Shown here one piece after another: positions 16,544 to 25,683 of a stretch of 64,000 nucleotides of DNA. The stretch spans positions 1 through 64,000 of the forward strand of contig NZ_JBPBBA010000017.1 of assembly GCF_050896395.1 (NCBI RefSeq), written 5' to 3'. The first letter of the stretch is position 1. Each line of letters begins with the position of its first letter. A program made the position numbers and the translations under genes. The stretch is from Nioella aestuarii (lineage in GTDB: Bacteria; Pseudomonadota; Alphaproteobacteria; Rhodobacterales; Rhodobacteraceae). The notes under the pieces are model-generated. The model was not told the origin of the DNA. It was given only the letters and a program-made list of their open reading frames with translations, and ran no database searches.

Positions 16544-16639
16544 AGCGGCGCGGTTTTCTTAACCTTGCGGCGGCTAGCAGCGTGGACAGACGTACCCTGC
16601 TGTCTCTACACTCCTTTCATCTTGGTTCTTGAGTAGTGA

Positions 16640-17395
16640 GTGCCGCCGGTGAAAGACATTGGCGAACGTGATTTCCTGACCCCAGGCGACATTGAAGCGC
16701 TGGTTCATGACGTGTTCCTGCGCGCGGGCCTTGCCGAGCTTAGCGCAAGGGCCATTGCCCGGTCTGTTCGCTGTTCGGAATCCGCAGGCCAGCGCCGCCT
16801 TGGTCTGGGGCTGGTGCCGCAAATGGCGGAACATCTGCGGTGTGAACGGGTCAATTGTGCCGCCGCGCCGCGCTTGTCCGATGCCGGTCTCGCCGCCCTG
16901 CTGGTGGATGCCGATGGCGGCTTTGCATGCCCCGCGGTCGAGGCCGGGTTGAATGGCCTTGTTGCGCGAGCTCTGGAATTCGGCATCGCGATCCTGTCTA
17001 TTCGCAACGCCTATCCGGTCGGCTCTGGCCTGCCCTTTCTGGACTATTGCGCGGCGCACGGGCTGGTTGGGATCGCCAATGTGTCAGGACTGGTGGTGCG
17101 CGCCGCCCCGAACGGCAACCTTGTGCTGGAGATCGAGCCGTGCAGCCTTGGTCTGCCGCAAATCACCACGACAATGCCGCTGCCCGTGGTCCCGGACCGG
17201 GACATATCCGCAACCGCTGCGCCACTGTTCGAAGGGCCGGTCGGGCCGCCGTTTCGGCTGTCTCACAGCTTTGTCGCCATCCGTCCCAACATCTGGCCAT
17301 TCCCCCCCGACGCCAGCTCTGAACCCGCCGGGCAGATCCAGAATTCCGGTATCGCTGTGCCCCCCGTCCTGCTAGAAAAGATCATCAACGCCTGA
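16640..17395 (+). CDS. Degenerate Ldh_2-family oxidoreductase homologue
   Basis: 251 aa, against about 330-350 for malate/L-lactate dehydrogenases of the Ldh_2 type. The N-terminal helices (FLTPGDIEALVHDVFLRAGL), the GFACPAVEAGLNGLVARALE segment and the AHGLVGIANVSGLVVRAAPN segment still align with the family, and the end (FRLSHSFVAIRPNIWPF) resembles its C-terminal part. The catalytic SHG motif is replaced (RRLGLG) and the His of the IRN..H segment is Pro (IRNAYPVGS). About 90 residues of the cofactor-binding middle are missing. It is therefore probably a pseudoenzyme or a decaying gene with an open frame. The start is GTG at 16640 or 16649. A LysR gene follows by 36 bases. Confidence 0.55.
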   Translation: MPPVKDIGERDFLTPGDIEALVHDVFLRAGLAELSARAIARSVRCSESAGQRRLGLGLVPQMAEHLRCERVNCAAAPRLSDAGLAALLVDADGGFACPAVEAGLNGLVARALEFGIAILSIRNAYPVGSGLPFLDYCAAHGLVGIANVSGLVVRAAPNGNLVLEIEPCSLGLPQITTTMPLPVVPDRDISATAAPLFEGPVGPPFRLSHSFVAIRPNIWPFPPDASSEPAGQIQNSGIAVPPVLLEKIINA

Positions 17396-17431
17396 GGCAC
17401 ACCCGCCCCGGGCACCGGGTGACAAGAGGAT

Positions 17432-18400
17432 ATGAACGGCGTTCTCAAAGGTGTTTCGATCCGGGGGCTGGAGGTGTTCGAGGCCCTCGCGCAAACCGGC
17501 TCGGTCGGCGAAGCTGCTCGCCGTCTGGGGATGAGCGCGCCAGCCGTGTCTCAGCAGCTCAAGAACCTCAACACCGCTGTCGGCATTCCGCTGGTCGATC
17601 AGGGCCGTCGCCCGATGACGCTGACCCCGGGGGGGCGCCAGTTCCTGCGTCATGTGGAGGCAGCGCTAGGGGCCCTGCGCACCGGTCAGCGCGACCTCAC
17701 ATCGCTGGATTTGTCAGATGTTTCTTCCCTTCGCATGGGGATCATCGAGGATTTCGAGAACGAGGTCACTCCGACGTTGACCGCGCGCCTTGCCGAAACA
17801 ATGCAGAACTGCGTGTTTTTGCTGAACACCGGGGCCAGCCACACCTTGCTGAACCGCGTCACCCGGAACGAACTTGACCTGGCGATTTGTGCGGAAGGCC
17901 GCGAAAACCCGCCCGGCGCGGCGATCCATCCACTGCTGGATGATCCCTACATCCTGGCCATGCCCAAGGGCACGCATCTGGCAAACGGTCTGGAGGGGCT
18001 TTCGCATCTGCGGTTCCTGCGCCGCGATCAGGCGCAGGTTATGGGCCGCCAGATCGAAGATCTTCTGAAGCGGCAAGGCCTGTCCATTCCCAATCGGTTT
18101 GAACTCGATTCCAATCAGTCGATCAGCGCCCTTGTCGCCGGTGGCCACGCCTGGACCATCACCACGCCGCTCAGCCTGCTGCGCGGTGGCCGCTTCCTCG
18201 ACGGGATAGACGCGCGCGCCCTGCCCTTCGCAGGCTCATCGCGCCGGATCTCCCTTTGCGCCACCGGCGATTGGTCGGGCGACATTCCTCGCCAGATCGC
18301 GGCCATCGCCCGCGATCTCATAGAGCAGCATTTCACCGAACGCGGGCTCGACCTGATGCCCTGGCTGCGTGGATCATTTCGAATTCTGCCAGAAGAATAG
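17432..18400 (+). CDS. LysR-family transcriptional regulator
   Basis: 322 aa LTTR. The N-terminal HTH is classic: GLEVFEALAQTGSVGEAARR then LGMSAPAVSQQLKNLNTAVG, followed by the linker helix and a two-lobed effector domain from about residue 95 (SSLRMGIIEDFENEVTPTL). AAGAGG precedes the ATG. It lies downstream of the degenerate Ldh_2 gene on the same strand, not divergent from any gene, so its target is unclear. The long acs upstream region begins right after it. Its LTTR subgroup was not identified. Confidence 0.85.
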   Translation: MNGVLKGVSIRGLEVFEALAQTGSVGEAARRLGMSAPAVSQQLKNLNTAVGIPLVDQGRRPMTLTPGGRQFLRHVEAALGALRTGQRDLTSLDLSDVSSLRMGIIEDFENEVTPTLTARLAETMQNCVFLLNTGASHTLLNRVTRNELDLAICAEGRENPPGAAIHPLLDDPYILAMPKGTHLANGLEGLSHLRFLRRDQAQVMGRQIEDLLKRQGLSIPNRFELDSNQSISALVAGGHAWTITTPLSLLRGGRFLDGIDARALPFAGSSRRISLCATGDWSGDIPRQIAAIARDLIEQHFTERGLDLMPWLRGSFRILPEE

Positions 18401-18409
18401 CCTCGGACG

Positions 18410-18454
18410 ATTCCTGCCTGATCCCCGTGTGTTCCGGGGCAAGCAGGCGGGAAT
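18410..18454 (+). terminator. Hairpin after the lysR gene
   Basis: ATTCCTGCCTG pairs with CAGGCGGGAAT (one G-U), with an inner TCCCC/GGGG pairing. It sits 10 bases after the lysR stop. There is no T-tract, so it may be a weak or factor-assisted terminator or simply 3'-end protection. Confidence 0.4.
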
Positions 18455-18572
18455 ACCATGTTGTCGAGGCAGGGAATTTGATCAGATAGAAAGCAAAACC
18501 ACTAAACACGGTGGCGCATCGACAGATGGGTATCCCCGCAAATAACTCAAAAATAATGATTTTTTCACTATT

Positions 18573-18590
18573 TTGTAAAGATATTTACAA
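18573..18590. promoter_or_regulatory. Perfect palindrome upstream of acs
   Basis: TTGTAAA-GATA-TTTACAA, a perfect 7-bp inverted repeat in an AT-rich stretch 356 bases before the acs start. A further TTTTGTAA half site lies at 18666. It looks like a binding site for a dimeric regulator of acetate genes; the protein is not identified. Known acyl-CoA-sensing regulators of alphaproteobacteria use TTTGCAA-type sites, which are similar but not identical. Confidence 0.45.
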
Positions 18591-18945
18591 TCCAAGCCCC
18601 GTCATTTGAAAATCAGTTACAGAACCCTGAACAAACACAAGCTAACAGTTCTCGATCTCACGAAATTTTGTAAGGTTCGTGTCAGGGGAAACGCAACATT
18701 TGCACCCTCTTCGGCGCATACCGACGACCCGGCAGGAGGAAACCCGGATCGTCAAAAAAACCGAAGTAACGGTTGGGGGAGGCTAACCAGATCACACAGC
18801 CCATCCGGGCCCCGCTCAGGAACCGCCAGACAGTGACTGGCCCCTCAGCGAATATGCAGGACACGTGGAAAGCATCTGTTTTCCGCCCAGGTTCGACGTG
18901 TCATTTGTTAGGGACCAGAACCGAAACTCTTTAAGGGAGAGACCA
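18591..18945 (+). other. Long acs leader region
   Basis: About 355 non-coding bases before acs; no tRNA or known riboswitch is recognised. A hairpin at 18723-18753 pairs GACGACCCGG with CCGGATCGTC (9 of 10) and shows CAGGAGGAAAC in its loop, i.e. a Shine-Dalgarno-like or GGA-rich sequence held in a loop. The last bases hold the real acs ribosome site, AAGGGAGAG. Confidence 0.4.
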
Positions 18946-20889
18946 TTGCCCAACGATACGAACATGATGCCCGACCTTCTGCCCGGCGCTCATATCGACC
19001 CCGTCAAGTATGAAGAGATGTATGCCGCCTCGATCAACGACCCCGAGGGGTTCTGGGGCGAACATGGCAAGCGCATCGACTGGATCAAGCCGTACACCAA
19101 GGTCAAAAACACCTCCTTCGAACATGATAACGTCCAGATCCGCTGGTACGAGGACGGCACTACGAACGTGTCGGCCAACTGCATTGACCGTCACCTGGCA
19201 ACCCGTGGCGACCAGACCGCGATTATCTTCGAACCGGATGAGCCGACCGACGAAGCGCAGCACATCACCTACAACCAGCTTTCCCAGGAAGTCGGCCGTT
19301 TCGCCAACGTCTTGAAAGAGCTTGGCGTCGGCAAAGGCGACCGCGTCGTTCTTTATCTGCCGATGATCCCCGAGGCCGCCTATGCCATGCTGGCCTGTAC
19401 CCGTATCGGCGCCATCCACTCCATCGTGTTTGCCGGGTTCTCGCCCGACGCGCTTGCTGCGCGCATCAACGGCTGTGACGCAAAGCTGGTGATCACCTCC
19501 GACGGCGCCCCGCGCGGCGGACGTGTCACCGAGCTGAAGGACAACGTCAACAAGGCGCTGCTGCATTGCGGTGACGACGTTCAGTGCCTTGTGGTCAAGC
19601 GGACCGGCCAGCAGGTCGCCTGGCGCGAAGGCCGTGACCATTGGTACAACGAGCTTGCCGAGCAGGTCAGCGCCTACTGCATGCCGACCGAGATGGGGGC
19701 AGAAGATCCTCTGTTCATCCTCTACACCTCCGGCTCCACTGGTCAGCCCAAGGGTGTGGTGCACACCACCGGCGGCTATCTCGTCTACGCTTCTATGACG
19801 CACCAATACACGTTCGACTATCAGGACGGCGATGTGTTCTGGTGTACCGCCGATGTGGGTTGGGTCACCGGCCACAGCTATATCGTCTATGGTCCGCTGG
19901 CCAATGGCGCGACCACGCTGATGTTCGAAGGTGTGCCGACCTACCCCGATGCTGGCCGCTTCTGGGAAGTCTGCGCCAAGCACAAGGTCAACCAGTTCTA
20001 CACCGCCCCGACCGCCATTCGCGCGCTGATGGGCAAGGGGACCAGCTTCGTCGAGAAGCATGATCTGTCCAGCCTCAAGCTGCTCGGCACCGTGGGTGAG
20101 CCCATCAATCCCGAAGCCTGGAACTGGTACAATACCCATGTTGGCAAGGGCAAATGCCCGATCGTCGACACCTGGTGGCAGACTGAAACCGGCGGCCACA
20201 TGATGACCCCGCTGCCCGGCGCTCATACGCTCAAGCCCGGCGCGGCGCAGCACCCGTTCTTTGGCGTCAAGCCGCTGGTGCTGGAGCCCACCTCTGGCGA
20301 GATCATCGAAGGCAATGGCGTCGAGGGCGTGCTGGTCATTGCGGACAGCTGGCCGGGCCAGATGCGCACCGTCTATGGCGATCATGACCGGTTCGTGAAA
20401 ACCTATTTCTCGGACTACAAGGGCTATTATTTCTCGGGTGACGGTTGCCGCCGCGATGCCGATGGCGACTACTGGATCACCGGCCGCGTCGATGACGTGA
20501 TCAACGTGTCCGGCCACCGCATGGGCACCGCTGAAGTCGAAAGCGCACTTGTGGCACACGAGACCGTGTCCGAGGCCGCCGTTGTGGGTTACCCGCACCC
20601 GGTCAAGGGTCAGGGCATCTATTGCTACGTCACGCTGATGAATGACGAAACCCCGTCCGATGAGCTGAAGAAGACGCTCTCTGACTGGGTCCGTCAAGAG
20701 ATCGGCCCGATTGCCAAGCCCGATGTCATCCAGTGGGCCCCCGGCCTGCCCAAGACCCGGTCCGGCAAGATCATGCGCCGCATCCTGCGCAAGATCGCCG
20801 AGAACGACTTCGGAAGCCTTGGCGACACTTCGACCCTCGCGGATCCGTCGGTGGTGGACGATCTGATCGCCAACCGGGCTGAAAAGTAA
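18946..20889 (+). CDS. acs: Acetyl-CoA synthetase
   Basis: 647 aa, full length for AMP-forming acetyl-CoA synthetase: acetate + ATP + CoA gives acetyl-CoA + AMP + PPi. Key motifs are YTSGSTGQPKG near residue 259 (phosphate loop), TVGEPINPEAWNWY near 381, WWQTETGG near 409 and KTRSGKIMRR near 602, whose Lys is the usual acetylation-controlled residue. The start is TTG at 18946, placed 7 bases after AAGGGA; the first in-frame ATG (18964) has no such site, and the longer ATG frame from 18865 reads through the leader. adk follows by 9 bases. A long leader and palindrome suggest regulated expression. Confidence 0.95.
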   Translation: MPNDTNMMPDLLPGAHIDPVKYEEMYAASINDPEGFWGEHGKRIDWIKPYTKVKNTSFEHDNVQIRWYEDGTTNVSANCIDRHLATRGDQTAIIFEPDEPTDEAQHITYNQLSQEVGRFANVLKELGVGKGDRVVLYLPMIPEAAYAMLACTRIGAIHSIVFAGFSPDALAARINGCDAKLVITSDGAPRGGRVTELKDNVNKALLHCGDDVQCLVVKRTGQQVAWREGRDHWYNELAEQVSAYCMPTEMGAEDPLFILYTSGSTGQPKGVVHTTGGYLVYASMTHQYTFDYQDGDVFWCTADVGWVTGHSYIVYGPLANGATTLMFEGVPTYPDAGRFWEVCAKHKVNQFYTAPTAIRALMGKGTSFVEKHDLSSLKLLGTVGEPINPEAWNWYNTHVGKGKCPIVDTWWQTETGGHMMTPLPGAHTLKPGAAQHPFFGVKPLVLEPTSGEIIEGNGVEGVLVIADSWPGQMRTVYGDHDRFVKTYFSDYKGYYFSGDGCRRDADGDYWITGRVDDVINVSGHRMGTAEVESALVAHETVSEAAVVGYPHPVKGQGIYCYVTLMNDETPSDELKKTLSDWVRQEIGPIAKPDVIQWAPGLPKTRSGKIMRRILRKIAENDFGSLGDTSTLADPSVVDDLIANRAEK

Positions 20890-20898
20890 GGACGCGTC

Positions 20899-21585
20899 AT
20901 GACCACTGACACCATGACACGCCCCGTCAACCTGATCCTTCTCGGTCCTCCGGGCGCCGGGAAGGGCACCCAGGCCCGCATGTTGGAAGAGACATTCGGC
21001 CTTGTGCAGCTGTCCACCGGGGATCTGCTGCGCGAGGCGGTTACCGCTGGAACCGAGGCCGGACAGGCCGCCAAGGCGGTGATGGAGAAGGGCGAACTTG
21101 TTTCCGACGAGATCGTCATCGCCATCCTGTCCGACCGTCTGGACCAGCCCGATGTGGCCAAGGGCACCATCCTTGATGGGTTCCCCCGCACCGAAGCTCA
21201 GGCCGGGGCGCTCGATAAACTGCTGGCCGAACGCGGCCAGAAGATCGACGCCGCCATCAGCCTTGAAGTGGACGACGAGGCGATGGTTGCCCGTGTATCC
21301 GGCCGCTACACTTGCGCCGGTTGCGGCGAAGGCTATCACGACGAATTCAAGCAGCCCGCCACATCGGGCACTTGCGACAAATGCCAGGGCACCGAGTTCA
21401 AACGGCGCGCTGACGACAATGCCGAAACGGTGCGCACGCGCCTTTCGGCATACCACGCCCAAACCGCCCCACTGATCAGCTACTACGCCTCGCGTGATGC
21501 GCTGACGCGGGTGCCCGCTATGGGGGATATCGACGAGATCGCTGCCAATCTTGGCAAGATCATCGGCGGTGTCACGAACGGGTAG
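20899..21585 (+). CDS. adk: Adenylate kinase with zinc LID
   Basis: 228 aa long-type adenylate kinase: AMP + ATP gives 2 ADP. P-loop GPPGAGKGT is at about residue 15, with LSTGDLLREAV, ILDGFPRTEAQA and RADDNAETVRTRL following. The LID has a four-cysteine zinc knuckle of C-x2-C-x16-C-x2-C form starting near residue 139. The gene is 9 bases behind acs, which is functionally sensible because Acs releases AMP that only adenylate kinase can return to the ADP/ATP pool. The N-terminus carries about ten extra residues compared with compact forms. Whether this is the only adk of the genome cannot be seen here. Confidence 0.9.
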   Translation: MTTDTMTRPVNLILLGPPGAGKGTQARMLEETFGLVQLSTGDLLREAVTAGTEAGQAAKAVMEKGELVSDEIVIAILSDRLDQPDVAKGTILDGFPRTEAQAGALDKLLAERGQKIDAAISLEVDDEAMVARVSGRYTCAGCGEGYHDEFKQPATSGTCDKCQGTEFKRRADDNAETVRTRLSAYHAQTAPLISYYASRDALTRVPAMGDIDEIAANLGKIIGGVTNG

Positions 21586-21687
21586 CACGAAATTCGCCGG
21601 CGCCTTGCTGGAGGGGCGGCGGCGATAAAAAGACCTGGGCCAGTCGGGAGGGCAGGTTCGGGAAACCCAATCGAAGGGAGAAACCTC

Positions 21688-21948
21688 ATGGCTGACTCGC
21701 CATCTAACAACGAATACTGGTCGGCGAACATCCGTCTGGTCACCATCTGCTTGGTGATCTGGGCGCTTGCGTCGTTCGGCTTTGGCATCCTTCTGCGCCC
21801 GCTGGTCAGCGGCATCGCAGTGGGCGGCACTGACCTGGGCTTCTGGTTTGCTCAGCAGGGATCCATCCTGGTCTTCCTGGTGCTGATTTTCTTCTACGCA
21901 TGGCGCATGAACTCGCTCGATAAGCAGTTCGGCGTCGACGAAGAATAA
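21688..21948 (+). CDS. DUF4212 small symporter subunit
   Basis: 86 aa with two membrane helices (about residues 17-37 and 50-70) and the pattern YWSANIRLVTICLVIWALAS of DUF4212, the putative small subunit of sodium:solute symporters of the VC2705 type. A strong AAGGGAGA site precedes the ATG. The large symporter gene follows after 14 bases, so the two form one transporter. A 102-base gap separates it from adk and could hold an internal promoter. Confidence 0.85.
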   Translation: MADSPSNNEYWSANIRLVTICLVIWALASFGFGILLRPLVSGIAVGGTDLGFWFAQQGSILVFLVLIFFYAWRMNSLDKQFGVDEE

Positions 21949-21962
21949 GGACGGACCGACCA

Positions 21963-23747
21963 ATGGATCAGACTACCCTTAACTTTATCTTCGTGGGCGC
22001 GTCCTTCGCGCTCTATTTCGGCATCGCCATCTGGGCTCGTGCCGGATCGACCTCGGAATTCTACGCCGCTGGCCGCGGCGTGAACCCCGTTGTCAACGGT
22101 ATGGCGACGGCTGCTGACTGGATGTCGGCCGCTTCGTTCATCTCGATGGCAGGTCTCATCGCCTTCACCGGCTACAACAACTCGCTCTTCCTGATGGGCT
22201 GGACCGGCGGCTACGTGCTGATGGCCATGCTTCTGGCGCCTTACCTGCGCAAGTTCGGCAAGTACACCGTGCCGGAATTCGTCGGTGACCGCTATTACAG
22301 CCAGAGCGCACGCGTTGTGGCCGTTGTCTGTCTCATCGTCATCTCGACCACCTACGTGATCGGCCAGATGGCGGGTGCAGGCGTTGCGTTCTCGCGCTTC
22401 CTGGAAGTGGAAAGCGACACTGGCCTGATCATCGCGGCCTGTGTGGTTGCCGTTTACGCCGTTCTCGGCGGTATGAAGGGCATCACCTACACGCAGGTTG
22501 CTCAGTACTGCGTGCTGATCATCGCCTACACCATCCCGGCAATCTTCATCTCGCTGCAGCTGACCGGCAACCCGATCCCGGGTCTGGGTCTGTTCAGCTC
22601 CATGAACGAAGGTCTGCCCGGTGGCGTCGAAGCCGGCGTTCCGCTGCTGACCACCCTGGACGGCCTGCTGACCGACCTGGGCTTCAACGAGTACACCGCC
22701 ACCACCAACCCCTGGCTGATGGCTCTGTACACCCTGTCGCTGATGATCGGTACCGCGGGTCTGCCCCACGTGATCATCCGCTTCTTCACCGTGCCGAAAG
22801 TGGCCGACGCTCGCTGGTCCGCCGGTTGGGCGCTGGTCTTCATCGCGCTGCTGTACCTGACGGCCCCCGCCGTGGGCGCAATGGCCCGTCTGAACATCAT
22901 CACCACCATGTGGCCGAACGGTGTTGAAGGCGAAGCCGTGGCCGTCGAAGACCTGCCGGACTGGTTCCGCACCTGGGAAGTCACCGGTCTGCTCGGTGTT
23001 GAAGATCTGAACGGCGATGGCCGCATTCAGTACTACAACGCTGGCTCCGAATCCGGTGCAGCCCTGGCCGAAGCACAAGGCCTGCAGGGCAACGAGCTTG
23101 TCACCTTCAACCGTGACATCCTCGTTCTGGCCAACCCGGAAATCGCACAGCTTCCGGGCTGGGTGATCGGTCTTATCGCTGCTGGTGGTCTCGCAGCCGC
23201 CCTGTCCACTGCGGCAGGTCTGCTTCTGGCCATCTCCTCGGCGATCTCGCACGATCTGATCAAGTCGACGATCAACCCCAACATCTCGGAAAAAGGCGAG
23301 CTTATGGCCGCCCGTATCTCGATGCTGGTCGCGATCGTTGTGGCAACCTACCTGGGTCTGAACCCGCCGGGCTTCGCAGCTCAGGTGGTGGCGCTGGCCT
23401 TCGGTCTGGCAGCAGCCTCGCTGTTCCCGACCCTGATGATGGGCATCTTCTCGAAGCGCATCAACTCTTCGGGTGCAGTTGCCGGTATGCTTGCTGGTCT
23501 GATCTCGACCTGTCTGTACCTCTTCCTGTACCTGGGCTGGTTCTTCATCCCCGGTACCGCGATGCTGGACAGCAGCCAGTACCTGTTCGGCATTCCGCCG
23601 ACCCACTTCGGCCCGATCGGTGCGCTGTTCAACTTCGGCGTCGCCTACCTGGTGTCCAACGCAGGTGCAGAACCGCCGAAGGAAATCCAGGACCTGGTGG
23701 AATCGGTTCGTATTCCGCGTGGTGCCGGCGCAGCCGTCGACCACTAA
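21963..23747 (+). CDS. Sodium:solute symporter, acetate-type
   Basis: 594 aa SSS-family permease with about 13 membrane helices; hydrophobic segments begin at residue 8. GRGVNPVVNGMATAADWMSAAS is the sodium-binding signature region near residue 40. A loop of about 60 residues between later helices (from PNGVEGEAVAVEDLPDWF to LQGNELVTFNRD) marks the VC2705 subgroup. With DUF4212 before it and acs-adk upstream, uptake of acetate or another short monocarboxylate is the best inference. Codon choice is markedly more uniform (CTG, GGT, ATC) than in neighbours, suggesting high expression. A 10-bp stem follows the stop. Confidence 0.85.
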   Translation: MDQTTLNFIFVGASFALYFGIAIWARAGSTSEFYAAGRGVNPVVNGMATAADWMSAASFISMAGLIAFTGYNNSLFLMGWTGGYVLMAMLLAPYLRKFGKYTVPEFVGDRYYSQSARVVAVVCLIVISTTYVIGQMAGAGVAFSRFLEVESDTGLIIAACVVAVYAVLGGMKGITYTQVAQYCVLIIAYTIPAIFISLQLTGNPIPGLGLFSSMNEGLPGGVEAGVPLLTTLDGLLTDLGFNEYTATTNPWLMALYTLSLMIGTAGLPHVIIRFFTVPKVADARWSAGWALVFIALLYLTAPAVGAMARLNIITTMWPNGVEGEAVAVEDLPDWFRTWEVTGLLGVEDLNGDGRIQYYNAGSESGAALAEAQGLQGNELVTFNRDILVLANPEIAQLPGWVIGLIAAGGLAAALSTAAGLLLAISSAISHDLIKSTINPNISEKGELMAARISMLVAIVVATYLGLNPPGFAAQVVALAFGLAAASLFPTLMMGIFSKRINSSGAVAGMLAGLISTCLYLFLYLGWFFIPGTAMLDSSQYLFGIPPTHFGPIGALFNFGVAYLVSNAGAEPPKEIQDLVESVRIPRGAGAAVDH

Positions 23748-23762
23748 GGGAACGCCCAATCC

Positions 23763-23788
23763 CAGGGCCTGCGACACCGCAGGCCCTG
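23763..23788 (+). terminator. Stem-loop after the symporter gene
   Basis: CAGGGCCTGC-GACACC-GCAGGCCCTG, a perfect 10-bp stem 15 bases after the symporter stop, with only two T residues after it. It probably acts as a partial terminator or mRNA stabiliser, limiting transcription into the DUF294 gene. Confidence 0.55.
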
Positions 23789-23852
23789 TTCAAAACACCG
23801 GCGCATCCCGACAGTCCGGGGTGCGCCACTTCCTTCCGGGGGAACCCGTTCC

Positions 23853-25667
23853 ATGCCTCAGTCGATCCGAGAATTCCTCGCCCATACCCATCCCTATGAC
23901 AGCCTGCCCGCAGACGCGCTGGACAGCCTGGCAGATGCGGTTGAGGCGCGCTCGATCCCGGTCGATAGCCAGATCTACGGTTATGGTGAACCGCTTGAGG
24001 CCCTCTACCTGATCATTCGCGGCCGCGTGGACATCACCGACGAAACCGGTGCCGTCCTGTCCATTCTCGGCCCTCGCAACACATTCGGCGAACGCGGCCT
24101 GATGCGCGACGGCCTGGCCGTCACCTCGGCCCGCGCCGAAGAGGAAACCGACCTCATTGCCATCCCTGCCGCCGTCTTCAAGGCACTGGTGGCGGATCAC
24201 CCAGGCGTCGCCCGTTTCTTCGACCGAACCCGCCCCGCCCGCGCCAAGCGGCAAGATCTGGCCACCATGCAGCTGGCCGACATGATGACCCGCAATCCGC
24301 GGCAGGTTGCCCCCGACACCCCTATTCTGGCCGCCGCACAGGACATGCGCGATCATGGAGTTTCGTCCCTGATGATCACTGAGGGCGAGGCGCTGAAAGG
24401 CATCGTCACAACCCGCGACCTGACCAACAAGGCGCTTGCCCAAGGGTTGCCCCATGACACACCCGTCAGCCAGGTCATGACTGCCGATCCCGTTGCCCTG
24501 CCCCCCTCCGCGCTTGTCTCGGACGTGCTGCACGCGATGGTCGAACGGCGCATCACCCATATGCCCGTTGTCGAAGGCGGCAAACTGGTGGGCATCCTGA
24601 CCCAGACCGACCTGACGCGCTTTCAGGCCACGTCCTCCGCCGCGCTGATCCGAGAGATTGCCGATGCCAAAAACTGTGCGGACCTGGCCCGGATCGTCGG
24701 ACGCATCCCGCAACTGCTGGTACAGCTCGTCGGGGCCCATAACGCCCACCATGTCGTCACAAGGCTGATCACCAATGTGGGCGATGCCACCACGCGCCGC
24801 CTGCTGGCCATGGCCGAGGACAAGCTGGGATCGCCGCCTGTCCCTTACCTGTGGCTTGCCTGCGGGTCGCAGGGACGGCAGGAACAGACCGGCGTCAGTG
24901 ACCAGGACAATTGCCTGATCATAGACGACGCGATGCAGCCCGAGCATGATGCGTACTTCAAGGCACTGGCCAAATTCGTCTCGGATGGGCTCGATGCCTG
25001 CGGTTATTTCTATTGCCCCGGCGACATGATGGCGACCGCCGAGCGTTGGCGGCAACCGCTCAGCGTCTGGCAAAGTTATTTTCGCAAGTGGATCGCCAAG
25101 CCCGATCCCGAGGCGCAGATGCTGGCCAGCGTCATGTTCGACCTGCGCCCAATCGGCGGCGACGAAAGACTCTTTGTCGATCTTCAGGCAGATACCCTGA
25201 AGAACGCCGCAGATAACTCCATCTTCGTCGCGCATATGGTCTCAAACTCGCTCAAGCACACGCCGCCGCTTGGCCTTTTTCGCGGCTTTGCCACCGTGCG
25301 CTCGGGTGAACACAAGAACACCATCGACCTAAAGCATAACGGCGTAGTTCCCATCGTGGATCTGGGCCGCATCTACGCCTTGCAAGGTCAGTTGCCCGTC
25401 GCCAATACCCGCGCCCGGCTGGAAGCCGCGATCGAGGCGGGAAAGGTCTCCCCCACTGGGGGGCGCGACCTGCTCGATGCCTATGACATGATCGCAGAAA
25501 CCCGACTTGAACATCAGGCCGCGCAGATCCGCCGGGGCGAAAAGCCCGACAACTTCATGCCACCTACGGACCTGTCGGATTTTGAACGCAGCCATCTGCG
25601 CGACGCCTTCGTCGTGGTCAAAACCATGCAATCCGCCGCCGGCCAGGGCCGTGGCATTCTGAGCTGA
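23853..25667 (+). CDS. cNMP/CBS/DUF294 nucleotidyltransferase-like protein
   Basis: 604 aa signalling protein. Residues 1-120 form a cyclic-nucleotide-binding fold (GRVDITDETGAVLSILGPRN then FGERGLM). Two CBS domains follow at about 140-270 (VSSLMITEGEALKGIVTTRD; RITHMPVVEGGKLVGILTQT). Next is a GlnD-like DUF294 nucleotidyltransferase region near 345 with GSQGRQEQTGVSDQDN, and then the DUF294 C-terminal helical domain. These proteins sit beside acetate/monocarboxylate symporters in many proteobacteria and are thought to control them by sensing adenylates; the enzymatic reaction is not established. It follows the symporter by 105 bases and precedes a small membrane protein by 16. Confidence 0.85.
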   Translation: MPQSIREFLAHTHPYDSLPADALDSLADAVEARSIPVDSQIYGYGEPLEALYLIIRGRVDITDETGAVLSILGPRNTFGERGLMRDGLAVTSARAEEETDLIAIPAAVFKALVADHPGVARFFDRTRPARAKRQDLATMQLADMMTRNPRQVAPDTPILAAAQDMRDHGVSSLMITEGEALKGIVTTRDLTNKALAQGLPHDTPVSQVMTADPVALPPSALVSDVLHAMVERRITHMPVVEGGKLVGILTQTDLTRFQATSSAALIREIADAKNCADLARIVGRIPQLLVQLVGAHNAHHVVTRLITNVGDATTRRLLAMAEDKLGSPPVPYLWLACGSQGRQEQTGVSDQDNCLIIDDAMQPEHDAYFKALAKFVSDGLDACGYFYCPGDMMATAERWRQPLSVWQSYFRKWIAKPDPEAQMLASVMFDLRPIGGDERLFVDLQADTLKNAADNSIFVAHMVSNSLKHTPPLGLFRGFATVRSGEHKNTIDLKHNGVVPIVDLGRIYALQGQLPVANTRARLEAAIEAGKVSPTGGRDLLDAYDMIAETRLEHQAAQIRRGEKPDNFMPPTDLSDFERSHLRDAFVVVKTMQSAAGQGRGILS

Positions 25668-25683
25668 GGAGCACCCCCCGCAC

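Noticed and set aside
18401..18945. Possible tRNA, riboswitch or small gene in the longest gap
   Set aside because: No cloverleaf or known riboswitch core was found; small frames there lack ribosome sites. Only a palindrome and hairpins were supported.
18931..21963. A 1010-codon open frame on the minus strand
   Set aside because: It is antisense to acs, adk and the DUF4212 gene, which are clear by motif. The translation has no recognisable domain and is rich in residues expected from reading GC-rich genes backwards.
21894..23777. A 627-codon minus-strand frame
   Set aside because: Shadow of the sodium:solute symporter gene, whose strongly biased codons keep the opposite frame open; the product is Gln/His/Asp-rich with no domain.
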